Source of the DNA: an uncultured Colwellia sp. | GTDB lineage: Bacteria; Pseudomonadota; Gammaproteobacteria; Enterobacterales; Alteromonadaceae | DNA length: 64,000 nucleotides | NCBI GenBank assembly: GCA_913058245.1 | Contig: CAJXQJ010000009.1 | Coordinates: 1 to 64,000 of the forward strand | Direction of reading: 5' to 3' | Shown: one piece after another, positions 28,488-37,577 of the stretch | Numbering within the stretch: position 1 is the stretch's first letter | Layout of the letters: every line of letters starts with the position of its first letter | Program-made: the position numbers and the translations under genes | The notes under the pieces: model-generated | Database searches by the model: none | Seen by the model: the letters and a program-made list of their open reading frames with translations, nothing else | What the model was told of the DNA's origin: nothing

Positions 28488-30278
28488 TTGAAAAATACCG
28501 ATACTTCTTCATACCAGCACTTTTTAAAAGTTGTCGATTGTCAGCATGCATGCCCTGCCCACACTCCAGTTCCTGAATACATACGTTTAATTGCCGAAAA
28601 GCGCTATACCGAAGCCTATATGATTAATTGGCAATCAAATGTTTTTCCAGGGGTTTTAGGAAGAGTATGTGATCGCCCTTGCGAACCCGCCTGTCGGCGT
28701 ACGCGTGTAGAAGCTGAACCCGTTGCTATTTGTCGACTCAAGCGCGTTGCCAGCGATTATAAAGAAGATATTTATTCCTACTTACCTTCGATTCCCCAAC
28801 AAAAAAATACTAAACGTATCGCCTTAATTGGTGCTGGTCCTGCATCATTAACAGTTGCAAGAGACCTGCTTCCTTTAGGCTATGAAGTAGTACTTTATGA
28901 GCGTGATGCTAAAGCGGGTGGCATGATGCGCAGCCAAATTCCTGCATTTAGATTGCCGGAAACGGTTCTAGACGAAGAACTTAACTATATTCTTCAAATG
29001 GGGGTGGAGTGTCATTTTGGTGAAGAAATAACCAGTTTAGCTAAATTACTACAAGCTAAGTTTGATGCCATTTTTATCGGTACTGGCGCGCCATCAGGGC
29101 GTTGGTTAGAAATTCCAGGACATGACCTTGCTAGTGATCATATTAAGGTGGGTATCAACTGGCTAGCCAATGTTAGCTTTAAACACACCGAAGAGGCACC
29201 AAAACGTGTTGTTGTACTTGGTGGTGGTAATACCGCAATGGACTGTTGTCGAACAGCAAAACGCTTAGGTGCCAGTGAAGTCAATGTTTTAGTTCGTTCA
29301 AGCTTCGATGCCATGAAAGCATCACCTTGGGAGAAAGCAGACGCGCAGGCAGAAGGTATTACCATAACCCCAGATCATAGCCCAATAGAATATGTTATCT
29401 CAGGTGGAAAGTTTATAGGCGTTCGTTTTGAAAAGGTTGCTTCAAGCTACGACGAACACGGTAAAAGAACCTTACGCGCCACCGGAGAAACCATACTGGT
29501 AGAATGTGATTTAGTGCTTGTTGCTGTTGGGCAAGATACAGCTTTCCCTTGGATAGAACGAGATATAGGCCTCAAATTCAATAAGTGGCAACAACCAACA
29601 CTCAATAAAGAAACCTTGCAATCAAGCTTGGCACAGGTGTTTTTTGGCGGTGATGCAGCATTTGGCCCAGAAAACATAATTACTGCAGTCGCTAATGGTC
29701 ATCAAGCAGCCATATCAATCGACTTATTTTGCCAAGGTAAAGACACTCAACAAGACAGACCAGAAGCTGGCTTTAATTTAGTTAGCCAAAAAATGGGCAT
29801 ACATGATTGGAGTTATCAAAGTGGCATTAGCCATGAGCAGCGTCATCAAGTACCACATATCGCTTGGGAAGAAGCCGTAAAACAATTAAATACTGAGGTT
29901 GAATTAGGCTTTGACGAAAAACTGGCGTTAGAAGAAGCCCATCGCTGCTTAAATTGTGATGTTCATACCGTGTTTAATGAAAACACCTGTATTGAGTGTT
30001 CAGCATGTGACGATATTTGTCCAATGGACTGTATAAACTTTGTCGACGTTGATCAACACAGTGACAAGAATGCTGAACAGATCATCGACAAGCTACGTGT
30101 TAAAGAAATTAACCCTCAGCAAGAATTACTTGTTTCTCCAGCCTTAAAAACTGGCCGAATTATGATAAAAGACGAAGATGTTTGCTTACACTGCGGTTTA
30201 TGTGCAGAGCGCTGTCCCACGGGCGCCTGGGATATGAAAAAACTCATGATAGATAATATTGGAGCGACAATAAAATGA
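28488..30278 (+). CDS. GltD-like FAD/NAD(P) oxidoreductase with 4Fe-4S ferredoxin domains
   Basis: The protein resembles the small subunit of glutamate synthase and the NfnB/AegA flavoproteins. An N-terminal cysteine-rich domain (DCQHACPAHTPVPEY, CDRPCEPACRRT) is followed by an FAD loop (LIGAGPASLTVARDL), an NAD(P) loop (VLGGGNTAMDCCRTAKRLGA) and the terminal FAD motif FFGGDAAFGPENIITAVANGH. The last 100 residues add two CxxCxxCxxxCP clusters near residues 500 and 566. It probably moves electrons between NAD(P)H and the KorAB enzyme encoded next. The TTG at 28488 follows AAGGA by eight bases and is preferred. The ATG at 28470 has no ribosome-binding site. Confidence 0.85.
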   Translation: MKNTDTSSYQHFLKVVDCQHACPAHTPVPEYIRLIAEKRYTEAYMINWQSNVFPGVLGRVCDRPCEPACRRTRVEAEPVAICRLKRVASDYKEDIYSYLPSIPQQKNTKRIALIGAGPASLTVARDLLPLGYEVVLYERDAKAGGMMRSQIPAFRLPETVLDEELNYILQMGVECHFGEEITSLAKLLQAKFDAIFIGTGAPSGRWLEIPGHDLASDHIKVGINWLANVSFKHTEEAPKRVVVLGGGNTAMDCCRTAKRLGASEVNVLVRSSFDAMKASPWEKADAQAEGITITPDHSPIEYVISGGKFIGVRFEKVASSYDEHGKRTLRATGETILVECDLVLVAVGQDTAFPWIERDIGLKFNKWQQPTLNKETLQSSLAQVFFGGDAAFGPENIITAVANGHQAAISIDLFCQGKDTQQDRPEAGFNLVSQKMGIHDWSYQSGISHEQRHQVPHIAWEEAVKQLNTEVELGFDEKLALEEAHRCLNCDVHTVFNENTCIECSACDDICPMDCINFVDVDQHSDKNAEQIIDKLRVKEINPQQELLVSPALKTGRIMIKDEDVCLHCGLCAERCPTGAWDMKKLMIDNIGATIK

Positions 30279-32134
30279 GCAATACGTCTTCATCTAAGCA
30301 AGTCAATACTTGCCAAAGTATCAACGACTTTGTTGTACGCTTCGCAAATACCAATGGCACAGGTTCAGCCAGTGCCAACAACATGTTTGCTAAAGCGATT
30401 CTTCGTATGGGTATTCCGGTAAGTGCAAAAAACATTTTTCCTTCTAATATTCAAGGCATGCCTACATGGTACGAAGTACGTATCAACGAGAGTAACTTTT
30501 TAGCACGACGTGGCGGTCAATCAGAATTAGTTGTGGCAATGAACGCACAAAGCTTGTTAGAAGATATTGATAGTGTCGCCTGTGGTGGATTTTTATTATA
30601 CGATTCCTCTCGAGCACTCCAAACACATGAAATCAGAGATGATATTAACTACCTCGCTATTCCTATTTCAGCAATTTGCCAAAAAGAATATCAAGATCCC
30701 AGACAACGCCAATTATTTAAAAACGTAATTTACGTTGGCGCATTGGCAGCATTACTAAACATTGAATTTGATGTTCTAAAAACACTGGTTGGGGAGCAAT
30801 TTCGCGGTAAAGATAAACTAATTACACCAAATATATATGCTTTAGAATTGGGCTATCAATATGCACACCAGCACTTTCAGTGCCCCATTAGCTTAAGAGT
30901 TGAGCGCCGGGAATTAATTAATAATCGCATTATGGTTGATGGTAATACAGCAACGGCATTAGGCGCAGTTTACGGTGGTGCTACGGTTGTTGGCTGGTAT
31001 CCAATCACCCCGTCAACATCAGTGGTTGAAAAGTTTGCTAGCTATTGCGCGCGGTTGCGCATTGATCCCGCGACAGGCAAAAAAAATTACGCACTCGTAC
31101 AAGCTGAAGACGAACTGGCAGCAATTGGTATCGCCATTGGCGCTAGCTGGAATGGTGCCAGAGCTTTTACCGCTACCAGTGGTCCTGGTATTTCTCTAAT
31201 GACAGAGTTTTTAGGGCTAGCTTATTTTGCTGAAATACCTATGGTATTAGTTAACGTGCAACGGGCTGGGCCATCTACAGGTATGCCTACACGTACACAA
31301 CAATCTGATATTCTTGCCTGTGCCTATGCATCACATGGCGATACCAAGCAAGTATTATTATTTCCACAAGACCCGTTTGAATGTTTTACCTTGTCGGCGC
31401 AAGCTTTTGATCTAGCAGACCAATTACAGACACCAGTTATTATCATGAGTGATCTCGATTTAGGTATGAATGACCATTTAACTGCAGAGTTTATTTGGGA
31501 TGATCAGCAAGAATATCAATTAGGTAAAGTGCTTTCAGCACAACAACTTGATGAGTTAGACGAATACGGTCGCTACCTCGATGTTGATAACGACGGCATA
31601 TGTTACCGTACACTTCCAGGCACTCACCCTGATAAAGGGGCATTTTTTACCCGGGGTACTTCTCGTAACCGTTACGCAGGTTATACAGAAAAGTCAGCTG
31701 ACTATGTAGAAAATATGCAACGACTCACCAAAAAGTTTAACCAAGCTGCAAAGTTAATGCCCTCACCTGAGATTAAGCAATCAAGCAAACGCGCTAAAAT
31801 CGGTTTGATATTTTTTGGGACTAGTAGCCATGCAATACCAGAAGCAATACAGCAACTAAAAGATCATGGACTATCCGTTGATACGCTTCGAATTAAAGCT
31901 TTTCCTTTTTGTCATAGCATTATCGACTTTATTAATGACCATCAAGATGTCTTTGTTATTGAGCAAAATAGAGATAGCCAAATGCGTACACTACTCAGTA
32001 ACGAATTGGCCATCGCACCGAATAAACTTAATGTCATTGCCAACTTTGACGGCTTACCATTAACCAGTTTATTTGTTGTTAATAAAGTGCTTGAGCATTT
32101 TGCTCAGCAATCATCAACAAGCCAAACCGGCTAA
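30275..32134 (+). CDS. 2-oxoacid:acceptor oxidoreductase, fused gamma-alpha subunit (KorA-type)
   Basis: In 619 residues, a gamma domain of about 200 residues (GSASANNMFAKAILRMGIPV, FLARRGGQSELVVAMN) precedes an alpha/pyrimidine domain starting VDGNTATALGAVYGGATVVGWYPITPSTSVVE. SGPGISLMTEFLGLAYFAE and the GPSTGMPTRTQQSDI stretch follow. This fused gamma-alpha layout and the GPSTG motif match KorA of CoA-dependent 2-oxoglutarate:ferredoxin oxidoreductases such as the mycobacterial one. Substrate (2-oxoglutarate versus pyruvate or a branched-chain keto acid) is not proven. The start overlaps the flavoprotein stop by four bases. Confidence 0.87.
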   Translation: MSNTSSSKQVNTCQSINDFVVRFANTNGTGSASANNMFAKAILRMGIPVSAKNIFPSNIQGMPTWYEVRINESNFLARRGGQSELVVAMNAQSLLEDIDSVACGGFLLYDSSRALQTHEIRDDINYLAIPISAICQKEYQDPRQRQLFKNVIYVGALAALLNIEFDVLKTLVGEQFRGKDKLITPNIYALELGYQYAHQHFQCPISLRVERRELINNRIMVDGNTATALGAVYGGATVVGWYPITPSTSVVEKFASYCARLRIDPATGKKNYALVQAEDELAAIGIAIGASWNGARAFTATSGPGISLMTEFLGLAYFAEIPMVLVNVQRAGPSTGMPTRTQQSDILACAYASHGDTKQVLLFPQDPFECFTLSAQAFDLADQLQTPVIIMSDLDLGMNDHLTAEFIWDDQQEYQLGKVLSAQQLDELDEYGRYLDVDNDGICYRTLPGTHPDKGAFFTRGTSRNRYAGYTEKSADYVENMQRLTKKFNQAAKLMPSPEIKQSSKRAKIGLIFFGTSSHAIPEAIQQLKDHGLSVDTLRIKAFPFCHSIIDFINDHQDVFVIEQNRDSQMRTLLSNELAIAPNKLNVIANFDGLPLTSLFVVNKVLEHFAQQSSTSQTG

Positions 32135-32145
32135 GGAGCGATAAC

Positions 32146-33198
32146 ATGAGCTATCAAAAATCAAGTTTTTATCACCCACGTTTACCGGTTAACGATTTAG
32201 GCTTAACTTATCGCGATTATGAAGGAGCATTATCAACCTTATGCGCCGGTTGTGGTCATGACGCCATAACATCTGCGATAGTACAAGCCTGCTTTGAGCT
32301 GTCTTTACCACCACATCAGGTGGCAAAGATGTCAGGGATCGGCTGTTCATCAAAAGCGCCTAACTACTTTCTTAATAAGTCTCATGGTTTTAATTCCGTA
32401 CATGGCCGCATGCCATCAGTGACCACAGGTGCAAATTTGGCTAATCGCGACTTAACTTATCTTGCTATGTCAGGTGATGGTGATAGTGCATCGATTGGTT
32501 TAGGGCAATTTGCCCACGTGGTAAGGCGACAATTGAATATGCTTTATGTTGTTGCCAATAACGGTGTTTATGGCCTAACTAAAGGTCAGCTTGCCGCTAC
32601 CGCAGATAAGGGCGTAACAAATAAAGGCGGTGAGTTAAGCTTGTTTTCTGATATTGATCTTTGCGTTATGGCACTACAGCTTGGCGCAACATTTGTCGCC
32701 CGTAGTTTCTCCGGTGACAAAAAACAGTTAGTGCCATTAATTAAAGCAGCCATGAGTCACCAAGGGTTTGCCTTTATCGACATTGTCTCTCCGTGTGTAA
32801 CATTTAACAATCATGCAAGCTCTACCCGTTCCTATGACTATGTTCATGAACATATTACAACAGCCGCAGTGACAGATTTTATCCCCGTTAAAACGGAAAT
32901 AACCAGTGATTGTCAGGCCGGAGTTTGTGAAGATATTTGCTTACATGATGGTTCATTGATGCGTATTCATAAGCTACAAGCTGATTACGACACGAAAAAT
33001 GCCATGAAGGCAATTAACGATATTGAAAGCCATAAGCAAAAAGGAGAAATTTTAACAGGGTTATTTTACTTAGATCCCAATGGCGAGAGCTTTCATGATG
33101 TTAATAACTCTTCAGACACACCGTTAAACCAGTTAAAACAGGAAGTATTGTGTCCAGGCAATAGAGTGTTATCGAGTATAAACGACAGTTTTCGCTAA
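32146..33198 (+). CDS. 2-oxoacid:acceptor oxidoreductase, beta subunit (KorB-type)
   Basis: The 350-residue beta subunit binds thiamine diphosphate through GDGDSASIG (110-118) and NNGVYGLTKGQ (138-148). Cysteines C33 and C36 (LCAGCGH), C67 (GIGCSS) and C217 (SPCVTFN) sit where the proximal 4Fe-4S cluster is bound in this family. Enzymes of this group decarboxylate a 2-oxoacid to its CoA thioester and pass electrons to ferredoxin or, here perhaps, to the flavoprotein encoded two genes upstream. It follows korA by eleven bases and is the last gene of the operon. Confidence 0.88.
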   Translation: MSYQKSSFYHPRLPVNDLGLTYRDYEGALSTLCAGCGHDAITSAIVQACFELSLPPHQVAKMSGIGCSSKAPNYFLNKSHGFNSVHGRMPSVTTGANLANRDLTYLAMSGDGDSASIGLGQFAHVVRRQLNMLYVVANNGVYGLTKGQLAATADKGVTNKGGELSLFSDIDLCVMALQLGATFVARSFSGDKKQLVPLIKAAMSHQGFAFIDIVSPCVTFNNHASSTRSYDYVHEHITTAAVTDFIPVKTEITSDCQAGVCEDICLHDGSLMRIHKLQADYDTKNAMKAINDIESHKQKGEILTGLFYLDPNGESFHDVNNSSDTPLNQLKQEVLCPGNRVLSSINDSFR

Positions 33199-33314
33199 CC
33201 AAGCTTTCAACTAAGCTTTAAATTCAGCAAGAAAAATTAAACTGCGTTACTAACTAGAAAGGTCTAATTCAAAAGGTGGCTGTGAATAAATAGCCATCAA
33301 GAAAAAAATAACCT

Positions 33315-34163
33315 TTAATAAACCATGGCTGCATTTGGATTTAATATTGCCAAAATTCCTAAGCGCTCAAGTTCACAATACTGACTTGCTTCTTGCAACA
33401 TAGCTTGATCAATAGGAAGTTGTTGCAAGGCCTCTTCCGTTAGCAATAATTCAACAGGATGTTTGCTACATTCATAATTGCACAACATAATACGTTTAGT
33501 TAAATAAAGTAGTTTGCTTTCATCACTGCTAAATTCAAAGTTGTCATTATCCTGATTACGAATAGGTTCAATAATAGTAAATGGTAACTGCCATTGCTTT
33601 AATAGCTCAGCTGAGCATTCCCCGTAAGTAAACCCAAGTAAGCTTTGTTGTTTCTGCCAAGGTAACTCAGGCGCTTCACAACCATTTGCAGCAATCAATT
33701 TTTCAGGCGAGAATTGCTGTATAACTAACTCCCCTAAATTATGTAATAAGCCTAAAATAAATAAACGTTCAGCATTTACAATACCCAGTTTAGTGCCAAT
33801 AAATTTGATAATGAGCGCACTATCAACACTCTTACACCAAAAATTGTCCAGATAATCTTGGTCAGCGACTAAAGACTCAAAGGCTTTATTGGTGAAAAAA
33901 GTAATAACTAAATTATATACCTCAGTAATACCAAGCACTAATACCGCTTTTGAAACCGTATCAATTTTACCTGGATAATTAAAAAACGAGCTATTAGCCA
34001 ACTTTAGAATAGTGCCTGCAAGTGCTGGGTCTAACAATATAACATCGGCTATATCATCAATAGTTGAGCTTTCATCATCAATTAGCTCCTTTATACGCAC
34101 AAAAGAGTCTGAAAGTACAAAAATTTCACTGGCCTGATCTACGTAATCACTTAAGTTCATCAT
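33315..34163 (-). CDS. HDOD domain protein, paralogue 1
   Basis: HDOD proteins are HD-related, usually non-enzymatic signalling modules. The 282 residues read LSDSFVRIKELIDDES, IADVILLDPALAGTILKLANSSFF and LLHNLGELVIQ, where true phosphohydrolases would have an HD pair. The catalytic site is therefore degenerate. No other domain (GAF, EAL, kinase) is attached. It is clearly related to the 279-residue protein at 41822-42661. Function is unknown. A signalling or cell-cycle role is only family-level inference. Confidence 0.88.
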   Translation of the reverse strand: MMNLSDYVDQASEIFVLSDSFVRIKELIDDESSTIDDIADVILLDPALAGTILKLANSSFFNYPGKIDTVSKAVLVLGITEVYNLVITFFTNKAFESLVADQDYLDNFWCKSVDSALIIKFIGTKLGIVNAERLFILGLLHNLGELVIQQFSPEKLIAANGCEAPELPWQKQQSLLGFTYGECSAELLKQWQLPFTIIEPIRNQDNDNFEFSSDESKLLYLTKRIMLCNYECSKHPVELLLTEEALQQLPIDQAMLQEASQYCELERLGILAILNPNAAMVY

Positions 34164-34317
34164 CTTAATCCCAAGTTAAACTTGCCGTCTACTCCCTGCT
34201 ACAAACATATCAAAAAAATTGCCTACTCCCGCATCGCTCGCGGTAAGGCTATAATCACATATTAATATTGGCGTTCATTTTTAGTGTAGTCCATTGGCTT
34301 TATTATGAACGATATAA

Positions 34318-35151
34318 TTAGTTTACCTGCAAACTAACATGATAAGAGGTGAACTTTCGAATATTAATCACGCCAGTATCAAAAATTAGATATTGCCCTT
34401 TTACACCTAACAATTGCCCTGAAACTTCAGGAGTTTTATCAAAATTAAAAGACGATATTTTAGTTAAGTACTGTTGCACTGGAAAATGTAAATTTACTAC
34501 TTCTTCATTTAACTCAGTAATTGCATCATCACCATAAGTTAACGCTAAGTCGGCTAGTTTTTCAGCAATTTTAGGCTTTAGTTCTGCAGCAATGGCCTGC
34601 AAATCAATATTATCAGCACTACCTTTTAGCATAGCGCGCCAGTTAGTTTTATCTGCAATAAATTCTGCTAGTGCTATTTCAACAAGCCCTGACTGCAAGC
34701 GAGTACTCACTTTAAATATTGGTAATGCCTGCGTAGCTCCTTGATCTATCCACCGAGTCGGTACTTGACTATGACGAGTAATACCGACCTTCAAGCCCGA
34801 AGTATTTGCTAAATATACATAGTGCGGAATAAAGCAATTTTTCTCACCCCACTCAGGCTCACGACAGGTACCTTTTTCAAAATGACAGGTTTCTGGTTTC
34901 ATGATACACATGTCGCATTGAGCAAGCTTTTGCATACAAGGGAAACAGTAGCCTTGTGAGTAACTCTTTTTGGTTTTCCTACCGCAATGCTGACAGTCTA
35001 TATGGCCACTGTAATGTAAAGATATATGCTTACCAATTAACGAATTGAGTTCAACTTCCTGCTCACCTATCACCATACGATATTGAACATTTCCATCATC
35101 GGATAATTGTGCTCGCATTTTTCTCAGCGCGCCGTTCTCTGTTTGTTGCAT
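34318..35151 (-). CDS. DUF2797 family protein with zinc-ribbon-like cysteines
   Basis: The 277-residue protein matches the DUF2797 pattern. An N-terminal beta-rich part is followed by a cysteine-rich section (CQHCGRKTKKSYSQGYC, CMQKL, CDMCIMKPETCH, GTC) likely to bind zinc. Then comes HYVYLANTSGLKVGITRHSQVPTRWIDQGA, a stretch reminiscent of a GIY-YIG-like fold with the YLANTSGLKVGITR strand-turn. Catalytic relevance is not established. It is a single-gene unit. Confidence 0.8.
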   Translation of the reverse strand: MQQTENGALRKMRAQLSDDGNVQYRMVIGEQEVELNSLIGKHISLHYSGHIDCQHCGRKTKKSYSQGYCFPCMQKLAQCDMCIMKPETCHFEKGTCREPEWGEKNCFIPHYVYLANTSGLKVGITRHSQVPTRWIDQGATQALPIFKVSTRLQSGLVEIALAEFIADKTNWRAMLKGSADNIDLQAIAAELKPKIAEKLADLALTYGDDAITELNEEVVNLHFPVQQYLTKISSFNFDKTPEVSGQLLGVKGQYLIFDTGVINIRKFTSYHVSLQVN

Positions 35152-35289
35152 AATTTCGCCTATGATTATCTAGCGCACCATAATATAAAAATCAGAAAGT
35201 GCCAGCTAGCACTTATTTATTTTTATCTCGAATAAGTAATGAAAAATTGCGATGATAGTCGGCGAAAATCATCAAGATACAAGTTAACT

Positions 35290-35562
35290 ATGTGGTATGT
35301 ATACATTCTTCGTTGTGCAGATAATAGCCTATATACAGGTATTACTACCTCGGTCAGTCGACGCTTAATCGAACACAATACATGTAATAATAAAGGCGCT
35401 AAATATACACGTGTTCGCCGCCCAGTTAGTTTGGCTTATGCTGAAAGCCAAATTAACAGACAAGAAGCCAGCCGCCGCGAATACCAACTGAAGAAGTTTA
35501 CTAAAGCCAAAAAAGAGCAACTTGTCAGTGCGTTTACGTTCACATCTGAATTCGAAAAATAA
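35290..35562 (+). CDS. GIY-YIG nuclease-domain protein (UPF0213/YhbQ-like)
   Basis: This compact GIY-YIG domain is 90 residues from the chosen [22 protein letters not shown] carries the two family motifs (YVY and YTGI), followed by SRRLIEHN and a basic C-terminal helix [20 protein letters not shown]. The frame runs back to an ATG at 35239, but family members begin right at MWYVYILRC, so 35290 is preferred. No clear ribosome-binding site decides it. E. coli YhbQ-type proteins are small nucleases of uncertain role. Confidence 0.87.
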   Translation: MWYVYILRCADNSLYTGITTSVSRRLIEHNTCNNKGAKYTRVRRPVSLAYAESQINRQEASRREYQLKKFTKAKKEQLVSAFTFTSEFEK

Positions 35563-35695
35563 ACAGCTGTTAGCTTAAAGTGCTTGATTTTACTGGTCTG
35601 CTTTGTAAGCTAAAGCTGAATAAATTTCGATTTTGATCCAGCATACTGGTAGAATAACGGCGATTTTAAATGTTATTAAGTGAAGACAACCATCT

Positions 35696-36412
35696 ATGTT
35701 TTTAGAAAATTATTGCAGTATTTCTGATGATAAAATTAGTTTCACGCGCCAACAGGCCAGTGATTTTGCAAAACAAATTGCCGATGATTTTAACCCGCTC
35801 CACGATATTACCGCGAAACGTTTTTGTGTTCCGGGCGATTTACTGTTTTCATTAGTTTTAGAACGTGCAGGCTTACATCAAGAAATGAGCTTTACATTTT
35901 CTGGCATGGTAACTGATGGTATTGAATTAAACTTTCCAAGCACAATTAAATCATCAGCTAGTGTTACCGACGAAAAACAAAAAGAATACTTAAACATGAC
36001 GGTTGCTGGTGAAACCACAACGGATAGCCAAGCAATTGAAGCGTTAACTCGCGCTTATGTTGAATTTTCAGGTCATACTTTCCCACATATTCTTGTCAAC
36101 TTAATGAAAGATAATCAGGTGATGATCAACCCAGCACGCCCGATGATCATGTACGAAAGCATGTCTATTCACTTGGACAACCTTTCATTTCAAGATATTG
36201 CCTTAGAACTATCGTCTACAACGCTAGATATCGATGGTAAGCGCGGTAAAGCCAGCTTGTCATTTGATCTTGTTTCACAAGGGGAAATCATAGGCCACGG
36301 TAAGAAGTTCATGCTGCTTAGTGGTCTACGAGATTACTGCCAAGAAACTATCGATACTATTGTGACGCAATATACTGATACTAAAGCACAGTATTTGAAA
36401 AACAGCATTTAA
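35696..36412 (+). CDS. DUF3581 family protein, possibly hot-dog fold
   Basis: This 238-residue cytoplasmic protein is recognised as DUF3581, found mainly in marine gammaproteobacteria. The segment FAKQIADDFNPLHDITAKRF, followed by VPGDLLFSLVLERAG, resembles the NPxH helix of MaoC-like hydratases and other hot-dog enzymes. The later half has a second similar block (EFSGHTFPHILVNLM). A hydratase or thioesterase role is inference from these motifs only. It is monocistronic. Confidence 0.75.
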   Translation: MFLENYCSISDDKISFTRQQASDFAKQIADDFNPLHDITAKRFCVPGDLLFSLVLERAGLHQEMSFTFSGMVTDGIELNFPSTIKSSASVTDEKQKEYLNMTVAGETTTDSQAIEALTRAYVEFSGHTFPHILVNLMKDNQVMINPARPMIMYESMSIHLDNLSFQDIALELSSTTLDIDGKRGKASLSFDLVSQGEIIGHGKKFMLLSGLRDYCQETIDTIVTQYTDTKAQYLKNSI

Positions 36413-36449
36413 TAAACGCTATTTAAAGGACAAAACCTCGATATTGACA

Positions 36450-36481
36450 AATATTCGGGTAAATCTAGTTTACCCGATATT
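36450..36481. terminator. Hairpin between convergent DUF3581 and PGPGW genes
   Basis: AATATTCGGGTAAA and TTTACCCGATATT pair with one bulge around a five-base loop. It lies between the two convergent stop codons, so it may terminate both. The flanking T runs are short. Confidence 0.5.
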
Positions 36482-36511
36482 ATCTTCAGTGCTCTTTGTA
36501 TGAATTAGTCT

Positions 36512-36754
36512 TTACGAGCGCAATTTTTTTCCTAACCAACGCAAACTATCATCGGCCTTCACTGCTGCTTTCCTAAAGTATTGTTGGCTTATTTTTAACC
36601 AACGTTTTGCCCAATCATATTCCATACTTAATAGTGCTAAACCTAACGGAATAAATATCACCGCAGGCCCAGGTAGAAGAATAAATATGGTACCAATGAA
36701 TAAACATAAAAAACCTAATACTGTGATAGTAGTTCGTTTTAATTTTTCTTGCAT
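36512..36754 (-). CDS. Small PGPGW-family membrane protein
   Basis: The 80-residue protein has one or two closely spaced membrane helices (residues 10-43) enclosing LLPGPAVIFIPLGLALL, which fits the PGPGW transmembrane family, and a basic amphipathic tail (WAKRWLK, RWLGKKLRS). No function is known for the family. The gene stands alone. Confidence 0.75.
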   Translation of the reverse strand: MQEKLKRTTITVLGFLCLFIGTIFILLPGPAVIFIPLGLALLSMEYDWAKRWLKISQQYFRKAAVKADDSLRWLGKKLRS

Positions 36755-36913
36755 CTTATTCTCTTTAGCCGAATTTCATAAACATAAGTGTTTATCAGCA
36801 AAAGCTGTTCCAATAAAAATATACAACCATTACAATAAGATACAAGTGTAATATAAATAACCTTTAGTTAAATTTCGTCAACTTCACTATTAATTAGCTA
36901 TTTAGCTTAGCAA

Positions 36914-37417
36914 TTATTTTAAATAACCTTGCTCAAACTCTATTTGCTGACGACGTTTATCTTCAACACATGCAGCAAATGTTTGCGTAGATTTCGGCCG
37001 AGCACACTGTTTTTCCGGTTGATAATATTGCAACCAAGCTTGTAGCTTTTCTCCCTGATATTTAGAGCGAACCACAACAGGTTTGTTACTCGAAAATGGT
37101 GACAATGGCTTTAGTGTTTGTAGCTTAACAGGCGCCTGAGTTGTTTGTTTTTTACTGTTCTTTTTATTAGTTTTCTTTTTAGATTTACTGGTTTTTTTCT
37201 TCATTTTTCCGGTTTCACAGCGCCACCAAGTATCACGGGCCTTAGCTTCTCGAACAGCCAAACTATTACTACGCTTTAAAGAGTTTCCTTGACGTTGCTG
37301 GGCTTGAATATTATCAAGCTTGCTACGGTATCCCTGACAATGCTTCTTACCTGCTATTACAGGAAAAGTAATAACAAGCATGATTAAAGCTAGGCATAGC
37401 CCTATGATTCCTTTCAT
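36914..37417 (-). CDS. Secreted lysine-rich basic protein, function unknown
   Basis: This 167-residue precursor has an N-terminal signal peptide (hydrophobic residues 4-22, cleavage after about VIAG). The mature part has a segment with spaced cysteines C27 and C67 (KKHCQGYRSKL to RDTWWRCETG), a strongly basic stretch at 71-90 where 12 of 20 residues are lysine, and a C-terminal segment with two more cysteines. I do not recognise a family. The Lys-rich linker suggests binding to a polyanion such as DNA or lipopolysaccharide. It is divergent from the periplasmic ligase gene, with 160 bases between starts. Confidence 0.65.
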   Translation of the reverse strand: MKGIIGLCLALIMLVITFPVIAGKKHCQGYRSKLDNIQAQQRQGNSLKRSNSLAVREAKARDTWWRCETGKMKKKTSKSKKKTNKKNSKKQTTQAPVKLQTLKPLSPFSSNKPVVVRSKYQGEKLQAWLQYYQPEKQCARPKSTQTFAACVEDKRRQQIEFEQGYLK

Positions 37418-37577
37418 CTGATATCATCCATTGAGTTCCGTACGAATGTCAAAAGTGTAGCCAACTCCTGCAATTTTTCTACTTTCTCAACTACTGAAAG
37501 AGATCGAGTAAGATACTCAGCACTGATAGCAAAAGCACTCTATAATGAAGCCAAATTAAATCTACCTTGGAACACGG

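Noticed and set aside
33199-33314. Hairpin TGGCT/AGCCA between korB and the HDOD gene as a terminator
   Set aside because: The stem is only five bases with a ten-base loop, and no T run follows on either strand.
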